Positions 6,191-14,467 of a stretch of DNA of 26,563 nt are shown here, piece after piece. Location: the NCBI GenBank assembly GCA_910587935.1, contig CAJUNP010000036.1, positions 1-26,563 on the forward strand. Direction: 5' to 3'. Numbering within the stretch: the stretch's first letter is position 1; each line of letters opens with the position of its first letter. Origin of the DNA: an uncultured Lachnospiraceae bacterium. Its GTDB lineage: Bacteria > Bacillota > Clostridia > Lachnospirales > Lachnospiraceae. Both the position numbers and the translations under genes were made by a program. Below the pieces are notes generated by a model. It searched no databases, was not told the origin of the DNA, and worked only from the letters and a program-made list of their open reading frames with translations.

Positions 6191-7480
6191 TTAACGCTTC
6201 GCCAGTTCTTCGGTGATTTCATCCCAGGTTATTCCCTTTTCTTCCATCAGAACCATCATGTGATACAGGAAATCGGAAATTTCATATTTGATCTCATGGG
6301 GATTCGGATTTTTGGCGGCAATCACAATTTCCGTAGCTTCTTCACCGAGCTTTTTCAAAATCTTATCGATACCCTTGTCAAACAGATAATTAGTATAGGA
6401 GCCTTCCTTTGGATGCTGCTTTCTGTCATGAATGACGGCTGAAACTTCTTCTAACACCGTGCGGGGATTAGCTGTTCCCCCTCCGTCTCTTGTCATAATC
6501 TCCTGGAAAAAGCAGCTGTGATTTCCTGTATGGCAGGCGGCTCCCGTCTGGTTAACCCTGGCAAGAATCGTATCCAGATCACAGTCCGCCGTCAGTTTCT
6601 TTACATACTGGTAATGGCCGGAGGTTTCGCCCTTTAGCCAGAGCTGTTGCCTGCTTCTGCTGAAATACGTCATTTTACCGCTGCGCAGGGTCTGGTTATA
6701 CGCCTCTTCGTTCATGTAAGCAACCATCAGGACTTCGCCGGTTTTATCTTCCTGCACAACTACCGGGACAAGACCGTCCGAATTCTTTTTCAAATCTTCC
6801 CATTCATACTTTGCTTCCAGAACCGCCACAGGAATTCCGTTCTCCTGGCAGAGTTTCTTTAAGGTCTGAATTTCGTCCGCATTATCGTTCATAATATTTC
6901 CGGTAACGCCGGATACATTCTCATAAGAAAAAATTTCAAACAGTTTATTTAAGGCAATCTGATTGACCTGAACGATAACGGGCAAAGAGAAAAGCGCCTG
7001 TGTTTCCCGGATGACATGGGTATTCATTAACAGCAATTCCGCCGCATAGTTCTCAATCAGTTCTTTTTGTTCTTCTGTCAGAATTTCCGGATTTTTAAAG
7101 GAAACGAGCAGCTTTTCCTTACCGAATTTCAGAGAAACCTCCTGTATTATTTCCACATTTTCAGGATTTTCAAAATCCAGCACAGCGCGTCGGCATCCTG
7201 CGTAAAGAAGTTTTTTAACGTCCTCCATGCGGTGCACATGGCCGCCGCCGATTACGGGAACCGCGACGGTATCGCAGATTTCCTCAATCAGGTTCAGCGC
7301 TTCCTCATGTTCTTCGTCACCGGAAGACATGTCAAAAACAATTAATTCGTCCGCGTTATGCTCGTTAAAGTAAGAAGCGAGACGAACCGGGTCCGTATCC
7401 ACCACGCTGGTATCGTTGAGACTGCGGACCGCATGGGCATGATACAAATAAATACAGGGTATATAACGTTTATAAAGCAT
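6191..7480 (-). CDS. hisIE: HisIE: phosphoribosyl-AMP cyclohydrolase / phosphoribosyl-ATP pyrophosphatase with N-terminal HisF-like domain
   Basis: A 429-residue three-part protein for steps 2 and 3 of histidine synthesis. Residues 1-222 resemble a HisF/HisA barrel (IPCI at 7-10, GADEL-like NADELIVFD at 42-50, GGG phosphate loop at 78-80). HisF's first catalytic Asp is replaced (CIYLYHAH instead of CLDVKDGR), as apparently is the second (LLVSF at 124-128). Residues about 225-330 are HisI: DCDLD around Cys300, CHTG (Cys316) and SCF (Cys323) are the metal ligands. Residues about 340-429 are HisE: GEEATE (379-384) and EISD (400-403) are its acidic residues. Ordinary HisIE is about 200-220 residues. 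The start has AAGGAG upstream. Last gene of the his operon, 30 bases after hisB. Confidence 0.92.
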   Translation of the reverse strand: MLYKRYIPCIYLYHAHAVRSLNDTSVVDTDPVRLASYFNEHNADELIVFDMSSGDEEHEEALNLIEEICDTVAVPVIGGGHVHRMEDVKKLLYAGCRRAVLDFENPENVEIIQEVSLKFGKEKLLVSFKNPEILTEEQKELIENYAAELLLMNTHVIRETQALFSLPVIVQVNQIALNKLFEIFSYENVSGVTGNIMNDNADEIQTLKKLCQENGIPVAVLEAKYEWEDLKKNSDGLVPVVVQEDKTGEVLMVAYMNEEAYNQTLRSGKMTYFSRSRQQLWLKGETSGHYQYVKKLTADCDLDTILARVNQTGAACHTGNHSCFFQEIMTRDGGGTANPRTVLEEVSAVIHDRKQHPKEGSYTNYLFDKGIDKILKKLGEEATEIVIAAKNPNPHEIKYEISDFLYHMMVLMEEKGITWDEITEELAKR

Positions 7481-7510
7481 AGTGAATTCTCCTTATTTTC
7501 CTCCTTTGAA

Positions 7511-8098
7511 TTATAAAACACCTTTTGTACTGGGCACCTCGTTAGTGCGCTCTTCCTTTTTAACTGCCATGTCAAGAGCCCTGGCAAAAGCCTTGAAGGC
7601 CGCTTCCATAATATGATGCGAATTGCAGCCGTCCAAAAGACGGATGTGCAGGTTCATACCGGCGCAATAAGACACCGCATAAAAAAATTCTCTGGCCAGT
7701 TCACAGTCCATTTCTCCTGTCCGTTCCGTGGGAAAGGTTACATTAAAATTAAGATAGGGCCTGCCGCTTAAATCTACGGCACATAAGACCAACGCGTCAT
7801 CCATGGGAAGTATGGAGGATCCGAAACGGCTGATTCCCTTTTTGTCTCCGAGCGCTTCTTTGATGGCCTGCCCCAGAACAATTCCGGTATCTTCCACAGT
7901 ATGGTGTGCGTCTACGAACAGGTCTCCCTTCGCCTTTAACTTCATATCAAAAAAACCGTGGCGGGTAAATCCCTCCAGCATATGGTCAAAAAATCCGATT
8001 CCGGTCTGAATATCGCTTTTTCCGGTTCCGTCCAGATTTAAAATCAACTGGATATCGGTTTCCTTTGTTTTGCGTGAAATGGTAGTGCTTCGAATCAT
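7511..8098 (-). CDS. hisB: Imidazoleglycerol-phosphate dehydratase HisB
   Basis: The 195-residue monofunctional dehydratase converts imidazole-glycerol phosphate to imidazole-acetol phosphate in histidine synthesis. Metal-binding histidine motifs are present: FFDHML at 36-41, DAHHTVED at 63-70 and HHIMEAAFKAFARAL at 161-175. Length is normal for the single-domain bacterial enzyme, with no phosphatase domain fused. AGGAGG lies about 8 bases before the ATG at 8098. It is 28 bases after hisD and 30 before hisIE, consistent with one operon. Confidence 0.96.
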   Translation of the reverse strand: MIRSTTISRKTKETDIQLILNLDGTGKSDIQTGIGFFDHMLEGFTRHGFFDMKLKAKGDLFVDAHHTVEDTGIVLGQAIKEALGDKKGISRFGSSILPMDDALVLCAVDLSGRPYLNFNVTFPTERTGEMDCELAREFFYAVSYCAGMNLHIRLLDGCNSHHIMEAAFKAFARALDMAVKKEERTNEVPSTKGVL

Positions 8099-8126
8099 GG
8101 AAAACGCCTCCTGTTAACAATTATTC

Positions 8127-9437
8127 TTATGCTTCGGCTTCAAAACGGACTTTAATCGAGTTCGCATGGGCCGTTAAACCTTCCTGGCCGGCAAACAGTT
8201 CAATATCCTTATGAACCTCCCGCAGCGCTTCCTTCGAGTAAGAAATTACGCTTGACTTCTTTATAAAGTCATCCACGCCCAAAGGCGAGAAAAATTTTGC
8301 CGTTCCGTTGGTCGGAAGCACATGGTTGGGGCCTGCAAAATAGTCTCCCAAAGGTTCGGAGGAATACTCTCCCAGGAAAATGGCGCCCGCATTCTGAATT
8401 TTGGGAAGAATCTCAAAGGGACTGGCCGTTAAGATCTCCAGATGTTCGGAAGCAATCTCATTCACCGTCTCAACGGCGGTATCAAGATCCGGGGCAAGCA
8501 GAATATAACCGTAATTCTGCAGGGACTGTTCCATAATTTCCTTCCGTGAAAGCTGTTGTAAAAAAGCATCGATTTCCGCCGAAACGGATTCGGCTAAAGT
8601 TCCGGAAGTAGTGATTAAAATGGCGGAAGCCAGTATGTCATGCTCTGCCTGGGACAATAAATCCGCCGCCACGTAACGGGGATTAGCCGTTTCGTCCGCC
8701 AGAACCAGAATCTCGCTGGGCCCCGCAATGGAATCGATGCTGACATAACCGAAAACGCTCCTTTTGGCCAGAGCTACAAAAATATTACCCGGCCCCGTAA
8801 TTTTATCGACCTTCGGAATTGTCGCCGTACCAAAGGCAAGCGCGGCAACCGCCTGAGCCCCGCCCGCTTTGTAAATTTTCGCGGCACCGGCAATGTCCGC
8901 GGCCACAAGCGTAGCCGGATTCATGGAACCGTCCCTGCCGGGAGGCGTCGTCATTACAATCTCTTTAACGCCTGCGACTTTCGCGGGAATGATATTCATT
9001 AGCACACTGGACGGATACGCAGCCGTGCCTCCCGGAACATAAACGCCGACACGCTGCAGGGGCGTGATTTTCTGGCCCAGAATCGTTCCGTTTTCTTTTG
9101 TGTCAAACCAGCTGTTGCGCAACTGTTTTTCATGATAGGCGCGGATATTGGCGGCAGATTTTTTGAGCACTTCAATAAATTCCGGCGTCAAAGCGCCGTA
9201 TGCCTGCCGGATTTCCTCTTCCGTGACTTCCAGGGTATCCGGCGTCAAGGTACAATGGTCAAAGCGTTCCGTATATTCTAACAGCGCTTCATCGCCGCGT
9301 TCTCTGATCTGCGTGATAATATCGTTTACGGCGGCTTCGTATTGGCCGTATTGACTGGGACTTCTTTTTAATAAATTTTCCAGAATATTTTTACGAGTGC
9401 TTTCCGTTAATTCCAAAATTCTCATATTATTTTTCAC
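8127..9437 (-). CDS. hisD: Histidinol dehydrogenase HisD
   Basis: A 436-residue Zn-dependent enzyme that oxidises L-histidinol to L-histidine with two NAD+. Signature features are GPGN at 215-218, GPSEILVLAD at 239-248, QAEHD at 263-267 (Zn ligands Gln263 and His266), EHLEI at 331-335 (catalytic Glu331/His332) and GDYFAGPNHVLPT at 364-376 (Asp365). A GTG start at 9437 is preferred because AGAGG is 7 bases upstream; the in-frame ATG at 9425 would be too far from that site. It begins 16 bases after hisG. Confidence 0.96.
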   Translation of the reverse strand: MKNNMRILELTESTRKNILENLLKRSPSQYGQYEAAVNDIITQIRERGDEALLEYTERFDHCTLTPDTLEVTEEEIRQAYGALTPEFIEVLKKSAANIRAYHEKQLRNSWFDTKENGTILGQKITPLQRVGVYVPGGTAAYPSSVLMNIIPAKVAGVKEIVMTTPPGRDGSMNPATLVAADIAGAAKIYKAGGAQAVAALAFGTATIPKVDKITGPGNIFVALAKRSVFGYVSIDSIAGPSEILVLADETANPRYVAADLLSQAEHDILASAILITTSGTLAESVSAEIDAFLQQLSRKEIMEQSLQNYGYILLAPDLDTAVETVNEIASEHLEILTASPFEILPKIQNAGAIFLGEYSSEPLGDYFAGPNHVLPTNGTAKFFSPLGVDDFIKKSSVISYSKEALREVHKDIELFAGQEGLTAHANSIKVRFEAEA

Positions 9438-9453
9438 ACCGGGACCTCTTTTT

Positions 9454-10101
9454 CTACAGAATGGCTTTCAGTTCGTTAATCAGTTTCTTAATACGCTCCG
9501 ATTCCATCTGAATCGATACGCGGTTTACAATCATTCTGGCGGACAAGGGACAGATTTCCTCCAGAACTTCAAGTCCGTTCTCACGGAGTGTGGAACCTGT
9601 CTCAACGATATCCACAATTACGTCCGATAAACCTACGATAGGTCCTAATTCCACGGAACCGTTTAATTTTATAATATCCACCGTCTGATGTTTTTTATTA
9701 TAGAAATACTCTTTTGCAATATTTGGATATTTGCTGGCGACACGGATCATCTCATGATGCATCAGCAGTTCCCTGGCTTTCTGCGGCCCGCAGACACACA
9801 TCCGACATTTTCCAAACCCAAGATCCATTACCTCATAAACTCTCCGGTTCTCTTCCATTATGGTATCGCTTCCCACAACGCCGATATCTGCGGCGCCGTA
9901 TTCTACATAAGTAGGTACGTCCGGTCCCTTGGATAAGAAAAACTTGAATTTTAACTCTTCGTTTACAAATATGAGCTTTCGAGAATCCTTATCCTTCATT
10001 TCTTCACAGGTAATTCCAATTTTTTCCAATAGTTCCAATGTAGTTCTGGCAAGTCTGCCCTTTGCCAGCGCAAAGGTAAGATAACGGTCCTTACTGTCCA
10101 C
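9454..10101 (-). CDS. hisG: ATP phosphoribosyltransferase HisG, short form
   Basis: The 215-residue catalytic subunit carries out the first step of histidine synthesis, joining ATP and PRPP. It shows the HisG features FALAKGRL (11-18), YGAADIGVVG near residue 68, and the PRPP-binding DIVETGSTLREN near residue 165. The C-terminal allosteric ACT-like domain of long HisG is absent, so it should need HisZ, which is encoded directly upstream. The start is GTG at 10101 with GAGG about 7 bases upstream. It lies 35 bases after hisZ. Confidence 0.95.
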   Translation of the reverse strand: MDSKDRYLTFALAKGRLARTTLELLEKIGITCEEMKDKDSRKLIFVNEELKFKFFLSKGPDVPTYVEYGAADIGVVGSDTIMEENRRVYEVMDLGFGKCRMCVCGPQKARELLMHHEMIRVASKYPNIAKEYFYNKKHQTVDIIKLNGSVELGPIVGLSDVIVDIVETGSTLRENGLEVLEEICPLSARMIVNRVSIQMESERIKKLINELKAIL

Positions 10102-10136
10102 TTTAACACCTCGTTCCTAATCATTCTTAAGTCAGG

Positions 10137-11252
10137 CTATTCTTCATGTGCGGCCATTCTGACACAGACACCTTCTTCCCGAAGCTTCTTTGCTTCTTTG
10201 AGCGCTTCCGGGAAAGTATGTTTTGTATAAAACAACTGCACAGGATCATCTTTTACGGGCACAGGAATCTGCTGTCCGCTTAATGCTTCCAGCAAATCGT
10301 CAATTACCGCCACAAAACCGATGGCCGGCGCGTCTTTGCCAAACTGGGAAAGCAGGTTGTCGTAACGTCCGCCCTTAATAACGGCATCGCCTACACCGTA
10401 CGTATACGCCTTAAAAATAATACCGGTATAATAATTGTACCGGCTTAACATGCCGAGGTCAAAAGATACATATTCTTCCAGTCCGTAAAGCTTTAATACG
10501 GAAAATACTTCTTCCAGCCTTCGTATGGCATTTCTGGAACGCGTATTGCCCGCAAGCTCTCCCGCTTCCGCCAGAAAATCAATCCCTCCGAACATTTCCG
10601 CAATGCGCAGCAGCACGTTTTTATGCTTTTCATCCACTTCCTTTTCCATAAGAAGCGTTTCTGCGCCAAACAGATTCTTATTGGAGATGTATTCTCTTAA
10701 TGTACGCTCCGTCCCTGCATCAAGTCCCGCGTCGTCGCAGATTCCTTTAAAATATTCCACCTGTCCCACGCTGATCTGAAACCGCTTTAAGCCGGTATTT
10801 TTTAATGCCTCGATCATCAGGCTGATCAGTTCCGCATCGGCTATGGCGCTTTCATCACCGATCAGTTCCGCTCCCATCTGGGTTACTTCTTTTAATTTAC
10901 CCTGCAGATTCGAAGTATTGGTAAAGGTGTTGCCAAGATAGCAAAATCGTAAGGGAGCCGGGGAATCCATAAAGTATTTTGCCGCGCAGCGGGCTACGGA
11001 AGGCGTAAAGTCAGGGCGCAGCGCCAGGGTATTCCCTTCTTTATCGAAAAATTTATATAATTCCCGTGACGGCGTAGTTCCGATTTCTTTTGAAAACACA
11101 TCAAAAAATTCAAAAGTAGGAGTCTGGATATCCTGGTAACCGTAACTGCTGAATTTGTCGTGGATTAAAGACTGGACGGATAGTTTTTTGGCATATTCAC
11201 GGCCATAAATATCTCTTACCCCTTCCGGGGTATGTAATAACTGAGTCTGCAT
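10137..11252 (-). CDS. hisZ: ATP phosphoribosyltransferase regulatory subunit HisZ
   Basis: A 371-residue paralogue of histidyl-tRNA synthetase that completes the short HisG and carries feedback control by histidine. The class II synthetase-like core is clear: TPEGVRDIYG at 8-17, TPTFEFFDVF at 45-54, LALRPDFTPSVAR at 75-87 and the later GGRYDNLLSQFG. It ends at ALKEAKKLREEGVCVRMAAHEE, about 20-45 residues earlier than the lachnospiraceal homologues I recall (about 395-420), so the last helix may be missing. The ATG at 11252 is preceded by AGGAG at 7 bases. First gene of the his operon, behind a strong promoter. Confidence 0.92.
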   Translation of the reverse strand: MQTQLLHTPEGVRDIYGREYAKKLSVQSLIHDKFSSYGYQDIQTPTFEFFDVFSKEIGTTPSRELYKFFDKEGNTLALRPDFTPSVARCAAKYFMDSPAPLRFCYLGNTFTNTSNLQGKLKEVTQMGAELIGDESAIADAELISLMIEALKNTGLKRFQISVGQVEYFKGICDDAGLDAGTERTLREYISNKNLFGAETLLMEKEVDEKHKNVLLRIAEMFGGIDFLAEAGELAGNTRSRNAIRRLEEVFSVLKLYGLEEYVSFDLGMLSRYNYYTGIIFKAYTYGVGDAVIKGGRYDNLLSQFGKDAPAIGFVAVIDDLLEALSGQQIPVPVKDDPVQLFYTKHTFPEALKEAKKLREEGVCVRMAAHEE

Positions 11253-11289
11253 TTCGTTGCTCCTGTAGTTTTGTGTTTAATACTTTAAC

Positions 11290-11325
11290 GTAGTAATTTG
11301 CTACCATATTAGCAAATAAAACTAC
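11290..11325 (-). promoter_or_regulatory. Stem-loop in his operon leader, candidate operator
   Basis: On the transcribed strand, ATTTGCTA and TAGCAAAT pair around a 6-base loop, and outside them GTAGT pairs with ACTAC across a small 3:1 bulge. The structure falls in the predicted 5' leader just downstream of the his promoter. It is too small for a T-box, and the only short leader ORF has no histidine codons. A repressor operator or RNA hairpin is inferred. Confidence 0.45.
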
Positions 11326-11329
11326 TGGT

Positions 11330-11358
11330 AGTATACTAAACGGCGTTTGAAAAGTCAA
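11330..11358 (-). promoter_or_regulatory. SigA-type promoter of the his operon
   Basis: Minus strand TTGACT (11353-11358) and TATACT (11330-11335) are separated by exactly 17 bases, near the SigA consensus. The -35 box overlaps the recU stop codon. The -10 lies inside the 10-bp palindrome TAGTATACTA (11329-11338), next to a second dyad, ACTAC-TG-GTAGT (11321-11332). A repressor could cover this promoter. Transcription would start near 11322, leaving a leader of about 70 bases. Confidence 0.75.
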
Positions 11359-11897
11359 CTTAAATTTTCCCGGTCGTTCAAATCCTTTTGCAGGCCGTCT
11401 AAAAAAGGAACCAGGATCCCCTGATGCTTAGGGAGAATAAACGCAGGATTTAATTCGTCAAACCGGAAGCTTTTTCTTCCGCCGTTAAGGCTTCGGTTCC
11501 AAAACCGTTCCAGCTCCCGGTAAGGCAGATAATAATAAACCCCGCGGGCTGTAAAACCGATCAGCAGGAACGCAATTCCGTCCTGTTCTTCAAAGGCTTT
11601 CATAAAGTTTACCTGATGTTCATGTACGTTCTGAAGAGCGAACGTGTCGCCGGCACATTCCTTAGCATCGAAACAGACCGGAATTCCCTGCACAGCACCG
11701 ATGTAGTCAACGGTACTCTTCTGGTCAAAATATGCAAGGGTAATATGCCGGTGCTCCGGATCAATCCGGATCGGGGTAATGGGAGTGGGAACTTTTTGAA
11801 TCAAGGCAAGCTTTTTCTCCTGATACTTTTCAAGAGTGCGGTTTATCATATCTTCCAAGGTGGAGCCCCGCAAGCCCCTGGAATTCCATGTGGCCAT
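11355..11897 (-). CDS. recU: Holliday junction resolvase RecU
   Basis: The 180-residue Firmicutes-type resolvase cleaves four-way junctions during recombination and chromosome segregation. The N-terminus WNSRGLRGSTLEDMIN (4-19), the nuclease-core sequence STVDYIGAVQG (61-71) and CFDAKEC (75-81) are family hallmarks; Asp64, Asp77 and Lys79 are likely active-site residues. The ATG at 11897 has GGAGT about 6 bases upstream. It starts 3 bases after the RluA-family gene, implying co-translation. In many Firmicutes recU is paired with a penicillin-binding protein gene; that partner is absent here. Confidence 0.93.
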   Translation of the reverse strand: MATWNSRGLRGSTLEDMINRTLEKYQEKKLALIQKVPTPITPIRIDPEHRHITLAYFDQKSTVDYIGAVQGIPVCFDAKECAGDTFALQNVHEHQVNFMKAFEEQDGIAFLLIGFTARGVYYYLPYRELERFWNRSLNGGRKSFRFDELNPAFILPKHQGILVPFLDGLQKDLNDRENLS

Positions 11898-11900
11898 ATT

Positions 11901-12917
11901 TTACTCCGTTTTCTTCTCAGAATTAACTTTAAGGCTTTCGCCTGCTAATATCCGTTCAAATACATCCGGCAAAGAAGCTGTAAAAATTTTACCGCTTAGC
12001 TGCGGACACGCTCCGCAGTCCGAAGGAAATTCAATTCTTATTGCATGAAGCAGCTGATCCTTTACTTTGTATTTTTCCCGGAAGTAATGATTAAAGGCGG
12101 CGTCTCCATATTTATAATCCCCGGCAAGGGGATGTCCGATACTTGCCATGTGAGCCCGGATCTGATGGGTTTTTCCCGTAAACAGCTCCACTTCCAAAAA
12201 CGTAATCCGTTCATTCCACGCGACAGGTTTATAAGCGGTTTTAATATAAGAACCGCCCTCTGCATCTAAATCCTGCAGTCTTACTTTATTATGGTGTGAG
12301 TCTTTAAGAAGGGTTCCTTCCAGAAGGCCCGGCGTTGCCAGTTCTCCTTTTACGAACAGTTGATAAAATTTATGAATGGCCCGCGTCTTAATAAGACGGT
12401 TCAATTCCCTGCTTCCGGCCAGCGTTTTTCCACAAAGAAGAATTCCGCTTGTATTGCGGTCCAGGCGATTGCAGACCGACGGGCGGAAAACGGACAGGGT
12501 CTCTTTTGTAATTTCTTTTTTTATCAAAAGATATCCGATCAGCCATTCGTTGACGCTTACATCGGATTTACCGGCCTTTTGCGATAAATAGCCGGAAGGC
12601 TTGTCCAAAAGCAGGACGTCGCCGTCTTCATAAAGAACCTGAATCCCCTTTAAGGTTTCATAAGCTTTATGATACGGCGTAAGCATAACCGTCTCCGCCC
12701 GCGTAAATTTCCGATAGGTTTCCTCGGAAAAGAAAAAGCTAACCCTGTCTCCCGCCTGAAGAAGTTCTTTTCCTTCGGCTTTTTTACCATTCAGTGTAAT
12801 ATTTTTTTTTCGTAGCATTTTGTAGATAAATCCCATTCCCGCGCTGTGTAAATGGCGGTTTAAAAATTTATCGAAACGCTGTCCCGCCTGTCCGGCGGGA
12901 ACAAAAACTGTCTGCAT
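11901..12917 (-). CDS. RluA family pseudouridine synthase (RluC/RluD-like)
   Basis: The 338-residue enzyme should isomerise uridine to pseudouridine in 23S rRNA. An S4 RNA-binding domain occupies about residues 13-60 (RFDKFLNRHL through LLQAGDRV). The catalytic domain has the RLD motif at 151-153 (CNRLDRNTSGILL, Asp153 the nucleophile), preceded by VLLLDKPSG (101-109), and the later FTGKTHQIRAHMASIGHPLAGD segment. A strong GGGGAGGG site precedes the ATG. It lies between an unknown membrane protein gene (23 bases upstream) and recU (3 bases downstream). The exact uridine target cannot be assigned. Confidence 0.92.
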   Translation of the reverse strand: MQTVFVPAGQAGQRFDKFLNRHLHSAGMGFIYKMLRKKNITLNGKKAEGKELLQAGDRVSFFFSEETYRKFTRAETVMLTPYHKAYETLKGIQVLYEDGDVLLLDKPSGYLSQKAGKSDVSVNEWLIGYLLIKKEITKETLSVFRPSVCNRLDRNTSGILLCGKTLAGSRELNRLIKTRAIHKFYQLFVKGELATPGLLEGTLLKDSHHNKVRLQDLDAEGGSYIKTAYKPVAWNERITFLEVELFTGKTHQIRAHMASIGHPLAGDYKYGDAAFNHYFREKYKVKDQLLHAIRIEFPSDCGACPQLSGKIFTASLPDVFERILAGESLKVNSEKKTE

Positions 12918-12940
12918 GGATACCCTCCCCGGTTATAAGT

Positions 12941-13522
12941 TTATAGGGAAATACTCTTCAAAGTTGCATAAACCGCTTCACGGAAATCTGCGTCGTCCTG
13001 CTCCAGCTGGTCCAACTGTCTGAGACGTTCCGTATATTTGGAAAGGTTCTTAAAGATTTTCACGGATACTCCTTTATGCCCGCTTGTTAAAAGCATTTTT
13101 TCCAGATGTTCCTGGCAAAGCTTTTCCTGCGTTTTTTCATGAGAGGAATAACCGCATAAAGTGCGGTCCTTTAAAACGAGATGATCTACCTGATAATTTT
13201 TATCATAGGAGGTAAAGACCATATCATAAAGCCCCTCAAGGCTTCCAAGGTTTGCCGTGATCTTTGCCGCGTCTTCTTTGGAAATGCTGTTAAATTTGAG
13301 GTGCATAATCATTCCCACGACGCTTTTGCATGCGGGAAGGCATCCCAAAACAGCTACAATGGTCAAAAGATTCATTCTTGTTTTGGTAGCGACCAACCCC
13401 GCAATAAACAGGGACAGTGAAATTGCAAAGTAAAGAATCGTCCGCATGATCTCATATTTTTTCTGCGTGTTGAGGTAGTCTTTATTTCCTTTGTAAAAAT
13501 AAGTGGTAAACATTCGTTTCAT
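12941..13522 (-). CDS. Hypothetical two-helix membrane protein
   Basis: A 193-residue protein I do not recognise. After a basic N-terminus there are two closely spaced hydrophobic segments (about residues 27-45 and 50-72), then a cytoplasmic-looking C-terminal domain of about 120 residues. That domain contains SLEGLYDMVFTSYDKNYQVDH and a Gln/Glu/Leu-rich end that may form a helix. A start at 13522 fits the predicted promoter at 13573-13601; the in-frame GTG at 13561 would leave almost no leader. It is the first gene of a run with the RluA-family enzyme and recU. Confidence 0.7.
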   Translation of the reverse strand: MKRMFTTYFYKGNKDYLNTQKKYEIMRTILYFAISLSLFIAGLVATKTRMNLLTIVAVLGCLPACKSVVGMIMHLKFNSISKEDAAKITANLGSLEGLYDMVFTSYDKNYQVDHLVLKDRTLCGYSSHEKTQEKLCQEHLEKMLLTSGHKGVSVKIFKNLSKYTERLRQLDQLEQDDADFREAVYATLKSISL

Positions 13523-13572
13523 AGTATGACCGTGCCTTTCCTGTTGTCTGTGCGTTCTCACAGCCTGTATTC

Positions 13573-13601
13573 ATTATACCCGAAACGAATCATTACTTCC
13601 A
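13573..13601 (-). promoter_or_regulatory. Putative SigA promoter for the membrane protein-rluA-recU operon
   Basis: A perfect TATAAT (minus strand, 13573-13578) lies 17 bases after a weak -35-like TGGAAG (13596-13601). Transcription would begin near 13566, about 44 bases before the chosen start codon at 13522. Confidence 0.5.
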
Positions 13602-13637
13602 GTATAAAATAACCGTCTTTTTGTCCTGTACGTTCAC

Positions 13638-14467
13638 TTATTCCTTTTGGGTTTGTTCATCCATGGGAGGCATATTATACAACTCGCAATAATAATCGAT
13701 CAAAGAGCCGTCGATTGCATTAATGAAAATCGGATTACGAATAGATATTTGGTGGGCCGCCGTATCCTTTGCCACCAGTGCAAGTCTCCATGCGGGCACA
13801 TAACTGTATTTTTGCGGATTATTGGCAGTCATATGTATGACACCCTGATCCGTAACGTAAAGATTCAGCCGCGCATTTAAGGAGCATTGTGTCTTTTCCT
13901 TGATATCCAGGTTGAGTCGTTCAGTTCCGCAACCGAAATACAAATTGTGCATATAGTCTGTTTCAGATCCAAAATCAACAAAGGAACTCCCCTCCATTCC
14001 AAGATCAAAGGAAAATGCGTAACCGTTCACGCCCCATTTGTCGGAATTACCGCCGTCGGTAAAAGACATAAGACTGCCCGCATCCGACCATACCAACGGA
14101 CAGACTTGGGACACCACGGAGTATTCCAATCCCAGACTCTGCTGAAACCGTATGGCTTCCTCTAATGCTTCTTCTTCTGATATCCCACATTCGTTTTCCG
14201 CATTATCTCCAAGTATCCGGGGAGAACACACCGGATCATCCAGAGTCTTATATTTTTCCGGACAAACTTCCTGCAAATTTTGAGGCGTTAATGTAATTTG
14301 ACGTAGGAGACACCGCTCTCCCTCCTCTTCCGTAAAGGAAAGACGGTACAGACGCCCGGCTGCCAATGTAGTCATTAGCGTCGTATTCTTCAACATGGGT
14401 GTAAGTGTCCGGGCCGTAATAGACCTCCCCGGAATCAAAATAACCAGCGGTAAATCCGTCCTTCGAT
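13638..14467 (-). pseudogene. Remnant of a probable exported protein, 5'-truncated and frameshifted
   Basis: From about 14375 down to the stop at 13638 the sequence encodes about 245 residues of credible protein (LSFTEEEGERC, SEEEALEEAIRFQQSLG, a Gly/Ser/Asp-rich middle, ending YNMPPMDEQTQKE). There is no signal peptide, no start codon with a ribosome binding site, and nothing but the ygiQ stop upstream. Just after that stop a different frame (about 14465-14362) reads like coding sequence (GFTAGYFDSGEVYYGPDTYT). This suggests a frameshift near 14360-14385 and loss of the N-terminal half. It resembles large lachnospiraceal lipoproteins of unknown function, but I cannot name the family with confidence. 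Confidence 0.55.

Noticed and set aside
11253..11354. T-box riboswitch or histidine attenuator before hisZ
   Set aside because: The spacer is only about 100 bases, has no visible T-box motif or terminator, and the short leader ORF beginning ATGGTAGCA has no His codons.
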